A stretch of DNA of 43,338 nt from Pseudomonadota bacterium (GTDB lineage: Bacteria; Pseudomonadota; Gammaproteobacteria; Burkholderiales; Burkholderiaceae_C): NCBI GenBank assembly GCA_029779845.1, contig JAKOZT010000031.1, positions 1 to 43,338 on the forward strand, written 5' to 3'. Position 1 is the first letter of the stretch, and the number at the start of each line of letters is the position of its first letter. The notes under the pieces are model-generated. The model did no database searches. It had not been told where the DNA came from and worked only from the letters and a program-made list of their open reading frames with translations. A program made the translations under genes and the position numbers. Below, piece by piece: positions 9,640-17,299 of the stretch.

Positions 9640-10842
9640 ATGAACATCCCGCGTCAACGCATCCGGCTGCTGGCCGCCGCGGCCTCGCTGGCGCTCGCCG
9701 GCGGCTTCACCGGCGGCGCGCTGGCCGGCGAGCCGGGCAAGCTGCTCATCTGGATCAACGGCGACAAGGGCTACAACGGCCTGCAGAAGATCGGCGACGA
9801 GTTCGCCAAGAAGACCGGCGTGCAGGTGACCGTGGAGCACCCCGAAGACGCGCCCGGCAAGTTCCAGCAGGCCGCCGCCGCCGGCAAGGGCCCAGACATC
9901 TGGATCTGGCCGCACGACCGCATCGGCGAGTGGATCGCCGGCGGCCTGCTGCAGCCGGTCAGCCCGGGCAAGAAGGTGCGCGACGACATCGACCCGCTGG
10001 CCTGGAAGGCCTTCACGGTGGGCGGCAAGACCTGGGGCTACCCGATGTCGATCGAGGCCGTCTCGCTGGTCTACAACAAGGCGCTGGTGAAGACGCCGCC
10101 CAAGTCCTTCGAGGAGGTGATGGCGCTGGACAAGCAGCTGTCCGCGCAGGGCAAGAAGGCGATCCTCTGGGACTACACCAACACCTACTTCACCTGGCCG
10201 CTGCTGGCCGCCAACGGCGGCTACGCCTTCAAGCTCAAGCCCGACGGCACCTACGACCCCACCGACACCGGCGTCAACAACGCCGGCGCGGTCAAGGGCG
10301 GCGAGCTGCTGAACAAGCTGATCCGCGAGAAGTACATGCCCGAGGGCAGCGGCTACGCCGAGATGGAAGCGGCGATGGCGCAGGGCAAGGTGGCGATGAT
10401 GATCAACGGCCCGTGGTCGTGGGACAACCTGAAGAAGGCCAACATCGACTTCGGCGTCGCCAAGATCCCGACCGTGGGCGGCAAGAAGGCCGCGCCCTTC
10501 GTCGGCGTGCTCGGCGCGATGCTCAACAAGTCGACGCCGAACCGCGACGTGGCGGTGGAGTTCATCGAGAACTACATGCTGACCGCCAAGGGCCTGAAGA
10601 CCATCAACGACGACGTGCCGCTGGGCACGCCGGCGAGCAAGGCCCTGTTCGCCGAGTTGAAGAACAACCCCAACATCCAGGCCACGATGGCCTCGGCGCA
10701 GGACGGCGCGCCGATGCCGAACAACCCGGAGATGGGGCGCTTCTGGTCGGCCATGGTGTCCGCGCTGGGCAACATCATGGACGGCCGCCAGAGCGCCAAG
10801 GAGGCGCTGGACGGCGCGGCCAAGCGCATCCTGGCGAAGTAA
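9640..10842 (+). CDS. malE: Periplasmic maltose/maltodextrin-binding protein
   Basis: Receptor that delivers maltodextrins to MalFGK2. The 400-residue protein has a signal peptide ending at about residue 29 ([19 protein letters not shown]) and then the MalE start [15 protein letters not shown]. Further MalE-type segments are [53 protein letters not shown] and the C-terminal [12 protein letters not shown]. The aromatic residues of the sugar site (WPHD, GPWSW, FWSAM) are in the expected places. GAAGGAGAG lies upstream of the ATG. Located 37 bp after malK and directly abutting malF. Confidence 0.96.
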   Translation: MNIPRQRIRLLAAAASLALAGGFTGGALAGEPGKLLIWINGDKGYNGLQKIGDEFAKKTGVQVTVEHPEDAPGKFQQAAAAGKGPDIWIWPHDRIGEWIAGGLLQPVSPGKKVRDDIDPLAWKAFTVGGKTWGYPMSIEAVSLVYNKALVKTPPKSFEEVMALDKQLSAQGKKAILWDYTNTYFTWPLLAANGGYAFKLKPDGTYDPTDTGVNNAGAVKGGELLNKLIREKYMPEGSGYAEMEAAMAQGKVAMMINGPWSWDNLKKANIDFGVAKIPTVGGKKAAPFVGVLGAMLNKSTPNRDVAVEFIENYMLTAKGLKTINDDVPLGTPASKALFAELKNNPNIQATMASAQDGAPMPNNPEMGRFWSAMVSALGNIMDGRQSAKEALDGAAKRILAK

Positions 10843-12384
10843 GTGAACGGCGCCACGATGAGAACCGAACGCCGCTGGCTGGCACCCACGCTGCTCGCGT
10901 TGGTGATCGCGGCGGCGCTCTATCTCGTCGTGGTCGTCTACGCCACCGGCGAGCTGCTGCTCGCCGGCACGCTGCTGGTGATCAGCGCGCTGGCGATGTG
11001 GGTGTACAGCGCGAGGGCGACCTACGCCTTTCGCTACCTGTTCCCCGGCATCGCGGCGGCGCTGGTGTTCGTGGTGTTCCCGATGCTCTACACCATCGGC
11101 ATCGGCTTCACCAACTACAGCTCGCGCAACCTGCTCGAGTTCCCGCGCGCCGAGGCCTACTTCCTCAGCGACACCTTCCGCGCCGAGGGCGCGAGCTACG
11201 AGTTCAGCCTGCACCCGGTGGGCGCGGAATACCGCGGCCGGTTGGTCGATTCGGAAACCGGCGCGGCCTTCCAGTTCGGCCCGCTCGCGCTCGCGGCGGA
11301 TCGTCGCCTCGAAGTCACCGCCGAGCCCGAACCGGCCGGCGCCGTCGAACTGCCCGAGCCGGTGACGCTGAAGGAATTGATCGGCCACCAGAAGGCGCTG
11401 CGCGGCATCACCGTGCTGCTGCCCGACGGCCGCAAGGTCGGCATGGCGGGCCTGCGCGAGTTCGCCGCGGTGCAGCCGCTGTGGGTCAAACAATCCGACG
11501 GCAGCCTGAAGAACCAGGAGAACGGCAGCGTCATCCGCGCCAACCACGACAGCGGCTATTTCGAGACCGAGGCCGGCGAGAAGGTGCAGCCCGGCTTCCA
11601 GGTGGGCATCGGCTGGGACAACTACCGCCGCATCTTCACCGAGGCGCGCTTTCGCGAGCCCTTCGTGCGCATCTTCGTCTGGACGGTGCTGTTCTCCGCG
11701 CTCACCGTGCTGTTCGCCACCTCGCTGGGCATGCTGCTCGCGGTGCTGCTGAACTGGGACGCGCTGCGCTTCAAGGGCACCTACCGCATGCTGCTGTTCC
11801 TGCCCTACGCGGTGCCGGGCTTCATCTCGATCCTGGTGTTCAAGGGCCTGTTCAACCAGAACGTCGGCGAGATCAACCTGATCCTCTCGGCCCTCTTCGG
11901 CATCAAGCCGCAGTGGTTCTCCGATCCGCTGCTGGCCAAGGTGATGCTCTTGATCGTCAACACCTGGCTGGGCTTCCCCTACATGATGGTGATCTGCATG
12001 GGGCTGATCAAGGCGATCCCGGCCGACCTGTACGAAGCCTCGGCGGTGGCCGGCGCCGGGCCGCTGACGAACTTCTGGCGCATCACGCTGCCGCTGATCC
12101 TGAAGCCGCTGACGCCGCTGCTGATCAGCTCGTTCGCCTTCAACTTCAACAACTTCGTGCTGATCGCGCTGCTCACCGGCGGGCGGCCCGACTTCATCGA
12201 CACCTCGGTGCCGGCCGGCACCACCGACCTGCTGGTGAGCTACACCTACCGCATCGCCTTCCAGGATTCGGGCCAGAACTACGGCCTGGCGGCGGCGATC
12301 TCGACGGTGATCTTCCTGATGGTGGCGGCGGTGTCTCTGGTGCAGATGCGCTTCACCAAGGTCGTCGACGACGAGAAGCGCTGA
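10843..12384 (+). CDS. malF: Maltodextrin ABC transporter permease MalF
   Basis: Membrane subunit of MalFGK2. The reading of 513 residues is almost exactly the length of E. coli MalF. Three N-terminal membrane segments (about 10-100) precede FTNYSSRN. The large periplasmic P2 loop follows (about 100-265), and then the core permease helices from FVRIFVWTVLFSAL on. The EAA loop that docks on MalK is DLYEASAVAGAGPLTNFWRI. The last segment is DSGQNYGLAAAISTVIFL. A GTG directly after the malE stop gives this start; an ATG five codons on (10858) is equally plausible, as neither has a good Shine-Dalgarno sequence. Confidence 0.96.
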   Translation: MNGATMRTERRWLAPTLLALVIAAALYLVVVVYATGELLLAGTLLVISALAMWVYSARATYAFRYLFPGIAAALVFVVFPMLYTIGIGFTNYSSRNLLEFPRAEAYFLSDTFRAEGASYEFSLHPVGAEYRGRLVDSETGAAFQFGPLALAADRRLEVTAEPEPAGAVELPEPVTLKELIGHQKALRGITVLLPDGRKVGMAGLREFAAVQPLWVKQSDGSLKNQENGSVIRANHDSGYFETEAGEKVQPGFQVGIGWDNYRRIFTEARFREPFVRIFVWTVLFSALTVLFATSLGMLLAVLLNWDALRFKGTYRMLLFLPYAVPGFISILVFKGLFNQNVGEINLILSALFGIKPQWFSDPLLAKVMLLIVNTWLGFPYMMVICMGLIKAIPADLYEASAVAGAGPLTNFWRITLPLILKPLTPLLISSFAFNFNNFVLIALLTGGRPDFIDTSVPAGTTDLLVSYTYRIAFQDSGQNYGLAAAISTVIFLMVAAVSLVQMRFTKVVDDEKR

Positions 12385-12398
12385 AGGAGCAACACGCG

Positions 12399-13289
12399 AT
12401 GGCCATCGTCCTCGACCGTTCGCACCGCTGGCGCGTGATCGCCGCGCACGTGTTCCTGATCTGCCTGTGCGCGCTGGTGATCTTCCCGTTCCTGATCGTG
12501 ATCTCGATCTCGCTGCGGCCGGGCAACTTCGCCACCGGCAGCATCATCCCCGACAGCATCAGCCTGGAGCACTGGCGCTTCGCGCTCGGCCTGCCGTTCC
12601 AGGACGCCAACGGCCGGCTGGTCGAGCCCGACCTGCCGGTGCTGCGCTGGCTGTGGAACTCGGTGAAGGTGGCCACGCTGTCGGGGCTGATCTGCCTGTT
12701 CCTCTCGACCACCGCGGCCTACGCCTTCGCGCGCATGAAGTTCGCCGGCAAGAAGCAGGCGCTGACCGGGCTGATGCTGATGCAGATGTTCCCCTCGGTG
12801 CTGGCGCTGGTGGCGATCTACGCGATCTTCGACCGCATCGGCAACGCCTTCCCGGCCTTCGGCATCGACACGCACTGGGCGCTGCTGCTGGCGTATTCGG
12901 GCGGCATCGCGCTGCACATCTGGACCATCAAGGGCTACTACGACACCATCCCCTACGAGATCGAGGAAGCCGCCAAGGTCGACGGCGCCACGCCCTGGCA
13001 GGCCTTCCGCCTCGTGCTGCTGCCGATGGCGGTGCCGATCCTGATGGTGGTGTTCCTGCTCGCCTTCATCGGCGCGATCATCGAGTACCCGGTCGCCTCC
13101 ATCCTGCTCAAGCGCCAGGAGCTGCTGACGATGGCGGTGGGCTCGAAGATGTTCCTGTACGACCAGAAATACCTGTGGGGCGACTTCGCCGCGGCGGCCA
13201 TCCTCTCCGGGCTGCCGATCACCATCGTGTTCATGCTGGCCCAGAAATGGATGATCTCCGGCCTCACCGCCGGCGGCATCAAGGGCTGA
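12399..13289 (+). CDS. malG: Maltodextrin ABC transporter permease MalG
   Basis: Second membrane subunit of MalFGK2. The 296 residues equal the length of E. coli MalG. Six membrane segments are visible, with an early periplasmic loop (RPGNFATGSIIPDSISLEHW) and the MalK-docking EAA loop IPYEIEEAAKVDGATPWQAF. The C-terminus is QKWMISGLTAGGIKG, typical of MalG. The ATG at 12399 is set by AAGGAGC 9 bp before it and by family length; the frame stays open far upstream, over malF, without meaning. It lies 14 bp after malF and 33 bp before the CBM41 gene. Confidence 0.97.
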   Translation: MAIVLDRSHRWRVIAAHVFLICLCALVIFPFLIVISISLRPGNFATGSIIPDSISLEHWRFALGLPFQDANGRLVEPDLPVLRWLWNSVKVATLSGLICLFLSTTAAYAFARMKFAGKKQALTGLMLMQMFPSVLALVAIYAIFDRIGNAFPAFGIDTHWALLLAYSGGIALHIWTIKGYYDTIPYEIEEAAKVDGATPWQAFRLVLLPMAVPILMVVFLLAFIGAIIEYPVASILLKRQELLTMAVGSKMFLYDQKYLWGDFAAAAILSGLPITIVFMLAQKWMISGLTAGGIKG

Positions 13290-13322
13290 CTTCCCTCCCC
13301 TCAACCCACCGACGAGGACACC

Positions 13323-13754
13323 ATGAAGACACTCCGCTTCGCTCTGACCGCGCTCATCGCCGCCACCGTGCTGGCGCCGACGCTCGCCAGCGCCGCGCCG
13401 CCGGAAGGCAAGGTGCAGATCAACTACAACCGCTGCGACGGCAACTACGACGGCTGGGGCGTGCACCTGTGGAAAGACCCCGGCATCCCGCTGCCCGGCG
13501 TCGAGTGGCAGAACCCGATGATGCCCACCGGCAAGAACGACTTCGGCGTCTTCTTCCAGGCCGACTTCAAGGAGTTCAGCAAGGGCAAGGTGAACTACAT
13601 CGTCCACAAGGGCGACACCAAGGACCAGGGCGGCCGCGACATGTCCTTCGACGGCAACACCGTCAAGGAGATCTGGGTCAACAACGGCGACCGCAAGATC
13701 TACACCTCGCTCGAGGATGCCCAGAAGGCGCGCGCCGAGAACCCCTGCAAGTGA
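13323..13754 (+). CDS. Small secreted protein consisting of one CBM41 / pullulanase-associated (PUD) domain
   Basis: The 143-residue product has a signal peptide (MKTLRFALTALIAATVL...ASA, 24 residues). The rest is a single domain matching the pullulanase-associated domain: VQINYNRCDGNYDGWGVHLW at 31-50, DFGVFFQADF, NYIVHKGD at 91-98 and EIWVNNGD at 116-123. CBM41/PUD modules bind alpha-glucans and are normally parts of large pullulanases. Here the domain stands alone. Trp45, Trp50, Trp62 and Trp118 are candidate sugar-stacking residues. Cys38 and Cys142 could close a disulfide in the periplasm. The gene sits between malG and a secreted amylase, its stop overlapping the amylase start by one base (TGATG). 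It could present dextrins to the amylase or to MalE, which is inferred. Confidence 0.88.
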   Translation: MKTLRFALTALIAATVLAPTLASAAPPEGKVQINYNRCDGNYDGWGVHLWKDPGIPLPGVEWQNPMMPTGKNDFGVFFQADFKEFSKGKVNYIVHKGDTKDQGGRDMSFDGNTVKEIWVNNGDRKIYTSLEDAQKARAENPCK

Positions 13755-15364
13755 TGTCGCTGCGGCGAATCCTCGCCGCGCTGGCGCTCGCCACGTTCGG
13801 TCTGGCGCTGCACGGCGCGGCAGCCGCGCAGGCGGCGATCCCCGACCTCGGCGCGGTGGCCGCCGCGCCGCCGGCCAGCACGCTGCCGGCCGGCTGGACG
13901 CAGCGCGGCGTGTTCATGGAGATCCTGGTGCGCGCCTACCAGGACAGCGACGGCGACGGCATCGGCGACCTCGCCGGCCTGACGAGCCGGCTCGACTACC
14001 TGCAGGCGCTGGGCATCACCGGGATCTGGCTGATGCCGGTGTTCGCCAGCGAAGACCACGACCACGGCTACGCGGTGGTCAACTATCGCGCCATCGAGCC
14101 GGCCTACGGCACGCTGGCCGATTTCGACCGCTTTCTCGCCGAGGCGCACCAACGCGGCATCGCGGTGATCATCGACTACGTGATGAACCACGCGGCGGCG
14201 GCGCATCCCCTCTTCGAGAGCGCCTACGACAGCCGCCAGTCGCCCTATGTCGACTGGTTCATCTGGTCCGAGGAGAAGCCCAAGGGCTGGAACACCTTCT
14301 CCGGCGAGCCCTGGCGCGAGGGCAACCAGCGCTGGTACTACGCGGTGTTCGACGCCGGCATGCCCGACTTCAACCTGCGCAACCCGAAGGTGGTGGACTT
14401 CCACCTCGACAACCTGCGCTTCTGGCTGAACCGCGGCGTCGACGGCTTCCGCTTCGACGCGGTCGGCGTGCTGTTCGAGAACAGCGCCGCCGCCTGGGAG
14501 AACCAGCCGGAGAACCACGAGCTGCTCAAGCGCGTGCACGCGCTGCTGGCCGGCTACGGCGAGAAATACATGGTGTGCGAGTCGCCCGGCGACCCGGCGC
14601 CCTTCGCCTCGCCCGACTCCTGCGGCTCGGCCTTCGCCTTCGGCCTGCAGAAGCACATCGTCGCCAGCGCGCAGCTCGGCCGGCTGAAGGACGACGTGCT
14701 GTACAGCCTGCGCAAGCTGCCGGTGCCGCGCATGGCGACCTTCCTCGCCAACCACGACTATTTCGCCGGCACGCGGCTGGCGCGCACCTTCGACGGCGAC
14801 GAAGGCGGCTACCGCGCCGCCGCGGCGACGCTGCTGACGCTGCCGGGCCTGCCCTTCCTCTACTACGGCGAGGAGATCGGGCTCGGGCTCGCCGCGCCGG
14901 TATCGAACGCCGACCAGTCGCTGCGCGGGCCGATGAGCTGGAGTGCCGAGCGCAACGCCGGCTTCACGAGCGCCGACAAGCCCTTCCGCGCCAACGTCGC
15001 GAACTGGCAGACGCACAACGTCGCGGCCGAAGACAGGAATCCGGCCTCGCTGCTGAACTGGTATCGTGCCCTGATCGCGTTGCGCAAGAGCGAGCCGGCC
15101 TTGTCCGTCGGAAGCTTCACGTCACTGTCCGAACGTGACCAAGCGGTGTTCGCCTTCACCCGCGAGCACGACGGCTCGACGCTGCTGGTGCTGATCAACT
15201 ACGCTCGCAAACCGGCCACGCACGCCCTGCCCGCCGGCTTCCAGCCCGGAGAATGGCAGGTCGTCTTCCCGCAAGGCGCCAAGGCCGCCTTCACGGGCAC
15301 GAAGCCTGCTCTTGCGAAACTGGCCGCCCAGCAGGTGCTGGTGCTGAAGAAGAAGCCCTCATGA
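13754..15364 (+). CDS. Secreted GH13 alpha-amylase-family glycosidase
   Basis: A 536-residue glycoside hydrolase with a signal peptide ([17 protein letters not shown]...AAQA). The (beta/alpha)8 barrel begins at [23 protein letters not shown]. The GH13 regions are all visible: [17 protein letters not shown] with nucleophile Asp235, III ESPGDP with acid Glu276, and IV ANHD with Asp335. YYGEEIGLG follows. A C-terminal beta domain lies from about 440. It should cleave alpha-1,4 glucans outside the inner membrane and so feed MalE. Exact specificity cannot be read from the sequence. Its stop overlaps the next start by 4 bp (ATGA), tying it to the regulator. Confidence 0.93.
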   Translation: MSLRRILAALALATFGLALHGAAAAQAAIPDLGAVAAAPPASTLPAGWTQRGVFMEILVRAYQDSDGDGIGDLAGLTSRLDYLQALGITGIWLMPVFASEDHDHGYAVVNYRAIEPAYGTLADFDRFLAEAHQRGIAVIIDYVMNHAAAAHPLFESAYDSRQSPYVDWFIWSEEKPKGWNTFSGEPWREGNQRWYYAVFDAGMPDFNLRNPKVVDFHLDNLRFWLNRGVDGFRFDAVGVLFENSAAAWENQPENHELLKRVHALLAGYGEKYMVCESPGDPAPFASPDSCGSAFAFGLQKHIVASAQLGRLKDDVLYSLRKLPVPRMATFLANHDYFAGTRLARTFDGDEGGYRAAAATLLTLPGLPFLYYGEEIGLGLAAPVSNADQSLRGPMSWSAERNAGFTSADKPFRANVANWQTHNVAAEDRNPASLLNWYRALIALRKSEPALSVGSFTSLSERDQAVFAFTREHDGSTLLVLINYARKPATHALPAGFQPGEWQVVFPQGAKAAFTGTKPALAKLAAQQVLVLKKKPS

Positions 15365-17217
15365 CCCCGCACGCCGAAGCCCGCCTGCTTGCCGACATCG
15401 GCGCCACCTACGCGCGCTTCTGCGTCGAGCGCGTGCCCGGCCGCTTCGAGCACGTGGCGGTGCTGCCCTGCGCCGACTACCCCGGCTTCACCGCCGTGGT
15501 ACAGGCCTACCTCGACAGCCTGCCCGAAGGCATCCACCCGCGCCACGGCGCCGTCGCCATCGCCAACCCGATCGAAGGCGACTGGGTGCGCATGACCAAC
15601 CGCGACTGGGCCTTCTCGATCCAGGAGGCGCAGCGCCAGCTCGATCTGGTGACGCTGCTGGTGGTGAACAACTTCACCGCGCTGGCGATGTCGCTGCCGC
15701 GCCTGGGCGCCGAGGCGCGGCGCCAGGTGGGCGGCGGCGAGCCGCAGTCCAACGGCGTGATCGGGCTGATCGGTCCCGGCACCGGCCTGGGCGTCTCGGG
15801 CCTGGTCCCGAGCGGCGACCGCTGGGTGACGCTGGCCACCGAGGGCGGCCATGTCAACTTCGCGCCCAGCGACGAGCGTGAGCTGCGCATCCTGCAGTTC
15901 GCCTGGAAGACGATGCCGCGCGTCTCGGCGGAGCGGCTGCTCTCCGGGCCGGGGCTGGAGCTGATCTACCAGGCCCTCGCCGAAGGCCGCGCGGGCGCGG
16001 AGCCGCACCTGAACGCCGCCGAGATCGTGCGCCGTGCATTGGCCGGCAGCGACAGCGTGTGCAACGAGACGGTCGAGTGCTTCTGCGCCATGCTGGGCTC
16101 GATGGCCTCCGACCTCGCGCTGACGCTGGGCGCCACCGGCGGCATCCACGTCGGCGGCGGCATCGTGCCGCGGCTGGGCGCGCTGTTCGACCGCTCGCCG
16201 TTTCGCGCGCGCTTCGAGGCCAAGGGCCGCTTCAGCAGCTACGTGGCGCGCATCCCGACCTACGTGCTGACGGCGGAGAACCCGGCGTTCCACGGCGTCA
16301 GCTCGCTGCTGGCCGACCACGTGCCCGACCAGGACGGCGGCAACCCGCTGCTCGAGCGCGTGCGCGCGGCGCGCGAGTCGCTCTCGCCGGCCGAGCGGCG
16401 CGTGGCCAACTTCGTGCTCGACAACCCGCGCACCGCGCTGAACGACCCGATCGCGCTGATCGCGCAGGGCGCCGAGGTGAGCCAGCCGACGGTGATCCGC
16501 TTCTGCCGCTCGCTGGGCTTCCAGGGCCTGGCGGACTTCAAGCTCAAGCTCGGCTCGGGCCTGACCGGCACGCTGCCGGTGCAGCGCAGCCAGGTGCGCC
16601 GCCAGGACGGCACCGGCGACCTCGCCGCCAAGGTGCTGGACAACACCATCTCGGCGATCATGCAGTTCCGCGAGACGCTCAACGTCGAGGCGGTGGACCG
16701 CGCGATCGAGCTGCTGCGCCGCGCCAAGCGCGTCGAGTTCTACGCGATGGGCAACTCGGCCGTGGTGGCGCTGGACGCGCAGCACAAGCTGTTCCGCTTC
16801 CGCGTCCCCTCGGTGGCGCACACCGACGGCTCGATCCTCGGCATGGCCGCCGAACTGCTCGGCCCGGAGGACGTGGCGGTGTTCGTCTCCAGCTCGGGCC
16901 AGCCGCCCGAGCTGGCACGCGCCGCGGGGCTTGCAGTGGAGCGCGGCGCCGCGGTGATCGCGATCACCGCCGGCCAGTCGCCGCTGGCGCGCCGCGCGAC
17001 GGTGTGCATCCCGGTCGAGCACAGCGAGGACGTGACCACCTTCGTCTCGATGATCTCGCGCATCCTGCACCTGCTGGTGGTGGACATGCTCTCGGTCGGC
17101 CTGGCGGTGCGGCGTGCCGGCGTCAGTGCATTGGCCTCGCCGCCGGCGGCGCAAGCCGGCTCGGCGGAGGGTCAGGTGCAGCCCGTGCCGGGCGTGCTGA
17201 TCTCGCACATCGCTTAG
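15361..17217 (+). CDS. Glucokinase-like domain fused to RpiR/HexR-type transcriptional regulator
   Basis: 618 residues. Residues 1-320 are glucokinase-like: GPGTGLGVSGL, EGGH (Glu161, His164), Glu191 and GGGIVPRLG are kept. The catalytic Asp is replaced: VVNNFTALA has Asn103-Asn104 where E. coli Glk has Asn99-Asp100. The phosphate-1 motif reads DIGATYARF instead of DIGGTNARF. Residues 328-405 are an RpiR HTH (LSPAERRVANFVL, EVSQPTVIRFCRSLGF), and about 445-585 an SIS sugar-phosphate domain (YAMGNSAVVALDA, SSSGQPPELA). Such fusions are known in Burkholderiales as bifunctional glucokinase/RpiR proteins. I infer that the kinase half here is weak or inactive and acts as a sensor. Start fixed by the ATGA overlap with the amylase. 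Last gene of the operon. Confidence 0.93.
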   Translation: MTPHAEARLLADIGATYARFCVERVPGRFEHVAVLPCADYPGFTAVVQAYLDSLPEGIHPRHGAVAIANPIEGDWVRMTNRDWAFSIQEAQRQLDLVTLLVVNNFTALAMSLPRLGAEARRQVGGGEPQSNGVIGLIGPGTGLGVSGLVPSGDRWVTLATEGGHVNFAPSDERELRILQFAWKTMPRVSAERLLSGPGLELIYQALAEGRAGAEPHLNAAEIVRRALAGSDSVCNETVECFCAMLGSMASDLALTLGATGGIHVGGGIVPRLGALFDRSPFRARFEAKGRFSSYVARIPTYVLTAENPAFHGVSSLLADHVPDQDGGNPLLERVRAARESLSPAERRVANFVLDNPRTALNDPIALIAQGAEVSQPTVIRFCRSLGFQGLADFKLKLGSGLTGTLPVQRSQVRRQDGTGDLAAKVLDNTISAIMQFRETLNVEAVDRAIELLRRAKRVEFYAMGNSAVVALDAQHKLFRFRVPSVAHTDGSILGMAAELLGPEDVAVFVSSSGQPPELARAAGLAVERGAAVIAITAGQSPLARRATVCIPVEHSEDVTTFVSMISRILHLLVVDMLSVGLAVRRAGVSALASPPAAQAGSAEGQVQPVPGVLISHIA

Positions 17218-17219
17218 AT

Positions 17220-17291
17220 CCGCTCGGGCCGAGCTTGTCGAAGCCCATCGAGGTGCACCGCGTGGCCCTTCGGCAGGCTCAGGGCGAACGG
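17220..17291. repeat. Imperfect inverted repeat of a dispersed intergenic type (CCGTTCGCCCTGAGCCTG-like arms)
   Basis: The left arm (17220-17245) and right arm (17266-17291) are 26 nt each and inverse complementary at 18 of 26 positions around a 20-nt loop. The right arm CTTCGGCAGGCTCAGGGC is of the kind commonly seen as repeated intergenic elements in proteobacterial genomes. I see no other copy in this window. It fills nearly the whole gap between two convergent genes, so it may serve as a bidirectional terminator, although no U run follows on either strand. Confidence 0.65.
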
Positions 17292-17299
17292 AGATCTCT

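Noticed and set aside
9930..12398. In-frame extension of malG upstream across malE and malF
   Set aside because: It reads the real genes out of frame; MalG length, its Shine-Dalgarno sequence and its family start all point to 12399.
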